64,000 nt of DNA, taken from assembly GCF_035994185.1 (NCBI RefSeq), contig NZ_CP108538.1, positions 2,976,001-3,040,000 of the forward strand, written 5' to 3'. The stretch is from Streptomyces sp. NBC_01217. Lineage in GTDB: Bacteria > Actinomycetota > Actinomycetes > Streptomycetales > Streptomycetaceae. The notes beneath the pieces were generated by a model. That model searched no databases and was not told the DNA's origin. It saw only the letters and a list, made by a program, of their open reading frames with translations. Shown in pieces: positions 63,486-64,000 of this stretch; position 1 is the first letter of the stretch, and each line of letters starts with the position of its first letter. The translations under genes and the position numbers were made by a program.

Positions 63486-63873
63486 GGACATCCTCCTTGA
63501 ACACCACAAGAGCTGTGACCGGCGATGACTCCAGGGGCATACGAACGCAGGATGAGGCTCCGCCGCCCCGGCGCATGGCCGATTGTGTACCAATATATTG
63601 CGCGTAATTCGCCGTTTTGCCCCAGGGGCTGCACACAAGGGGCATAAGGCTGATTTGTCCTGTGTGAAGCGGGCCGACGCGCCGATCAGCATTCTTCGGA
63701 ACGACACATCAGGCGGCAGCCGCGTCACATTATCAGGATTTTCACAGGGGGTTTCATTGAGGTTACGCGCAAAGAGACGCGCCCCGCACGCCCCCACGGC
63801 CGGGCCCCGCACGCGAAAGAGGTGCGGCCCCCGAAGGGAACCGCACCTCTTTACCTGCTTCGCCGGGTACTGA
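63486..63873. promoter_or_regulatory. Promoter region of the second glycan operon plus rne terminator
   Basis: 388 bases without a gene. The part 63580-63760 is noticeably AT-rich for this genome and holds a palindrome CAATATATTG near 63591-63600. Promoter elements are likely but no clear -35/-10 pair could be settled. The rne terminator is at 63816-63852. Confidence 0.5.
63816..63852 (-). terminator. rne terminator hairpin
   Basis: AAAGAGGTGCGG (63816-63827) with CCGCACCTCTTT (63841-63852); the run of T after it on the minus strand is TTTCG. Confidence 0.8.
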
Positions 63874-64000
63874 TCAGCTCTCGGTGTCGGCCGAGACCGA
63901 GGACTTCGGCGACTGCTCGGCAGCGACCGTCTTCTTCGCCGTCGCCTTCTTGGCCGTCGTCTTCTTCGCGGCGGTCTTCTTGGCAGCCGTCTTCTTGGTG
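63874..64000 (-). CDS. rne: C-terminal tail, probably ribonuclease E/G
   Basis: The last 42 codons, entering from the right edge. The sequence alternates AAKK and TAKK-type units, then ends AEQSPKSSVSADTES. This Lys/Ala-rich end matches the disordered tail known for streptomycete RNase E/G, and rne-rplU-rpmA is a typical gene order. The tail alone does not prove the identity; a histone-like or other AAKK-rich protein is possible. Confidence 0.6.
   Translation of the reverse strand, partial: TKKTAAKKTAAKKTTAKKATAKKTVAAEQSPKSSVSADTES

Overview
The window is chromosomal DNA from a high-GC actinomycete, almost certainly a Streptomyces. The evidence is the very high G+C, the GTG/CTG/TTG starts, the short 4-bp start/stop overlaps, and a core gene order typical of streptomycetes (hemW, lepA, rpsT, holA, comEC, comEA, degV, leuS, nadD, LCP gene, rsfS, proA, proB, obgE, rpmA, rplU, rne). 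No CRISPR array, prophage or polyketide/peptide assembly line is visible.

Layout. (1) 1-9.5 kb: end of hemW, a fused kinase/phosphatase regulator, an acyl-CoA synthetase, lepA diverging from rpsT, holA and a YceI-like protein. (2) 9.76-10.84 kb: a decayed IS5-type insertion sequence with perfect 21-bp terminal repeats. (3) 10.9-20.1 kb: a PPOX flavoprotein, comEC-comEA, degV, a membrane protein, and leuS preceded by a leucine leader peptide and terminator (attenuator). (4) 20.3-26.5 kb: a two-gene di-haem membrane protein/NuoF-ferredoxin module, then two identical tRNA-Ala(GGC) genes flanking a DHA2-type efflux pump and its divergent XRE-type regulator. (5) 26.6-37.2 kb: the nadD/LCP/rsfS/phosphatase operon, two tiny membrane proteins, an M48 peptidase, two membrane proteins sharing a cytosolic motif, proA and proB.

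(6) 37.5-49.3 kb: a surface-glycopolymer island between proB and obgE. It has a complete dTDP-L-rhamnose set (rmlA, B, C, D), two family-2 glycosyltransferases, a membrane-anchored TagF-like polyol-phosphate polymerase, and a fused cytidylyltransferase-reductase that should make CDP-ribitol. This suggests a rhamnose-containing wall teichoic acid. (7) 49.6-51.8 kb: obgE, rpmA, rplU.

(8) 52.2-63.5 kb: a second glycan island between rplU and rne. Seven tightly coupled minus-strand genes encode an aminotransferase, Gfo/Idh dehydrogenase, family-2 glycosyltransferase, UDP-sugar 6-dehydrogenase, GalE-like epimerase and two family-4 glycosyltransferases. A hexapeptide N-acetyltransferase is transcribed the other way, followed by a truncated copy of itself. 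Together the dehydrogenase, oxidoreductase, aminotransferase and acetyltransferase match the WbpA/B/E/D logic for a UDP-2,3-diacetamido-2,3-dideoxy-hexuronic acid, so a second, teichuronic-like acidic polymer is likely. The LCP protein at 27.9-29.7 kb belongs to the family that attaches such polymers to peptidoglycan. (9) 63.87 kb to the end: the Lys/Ala-rich 3' end of what is probably rne.
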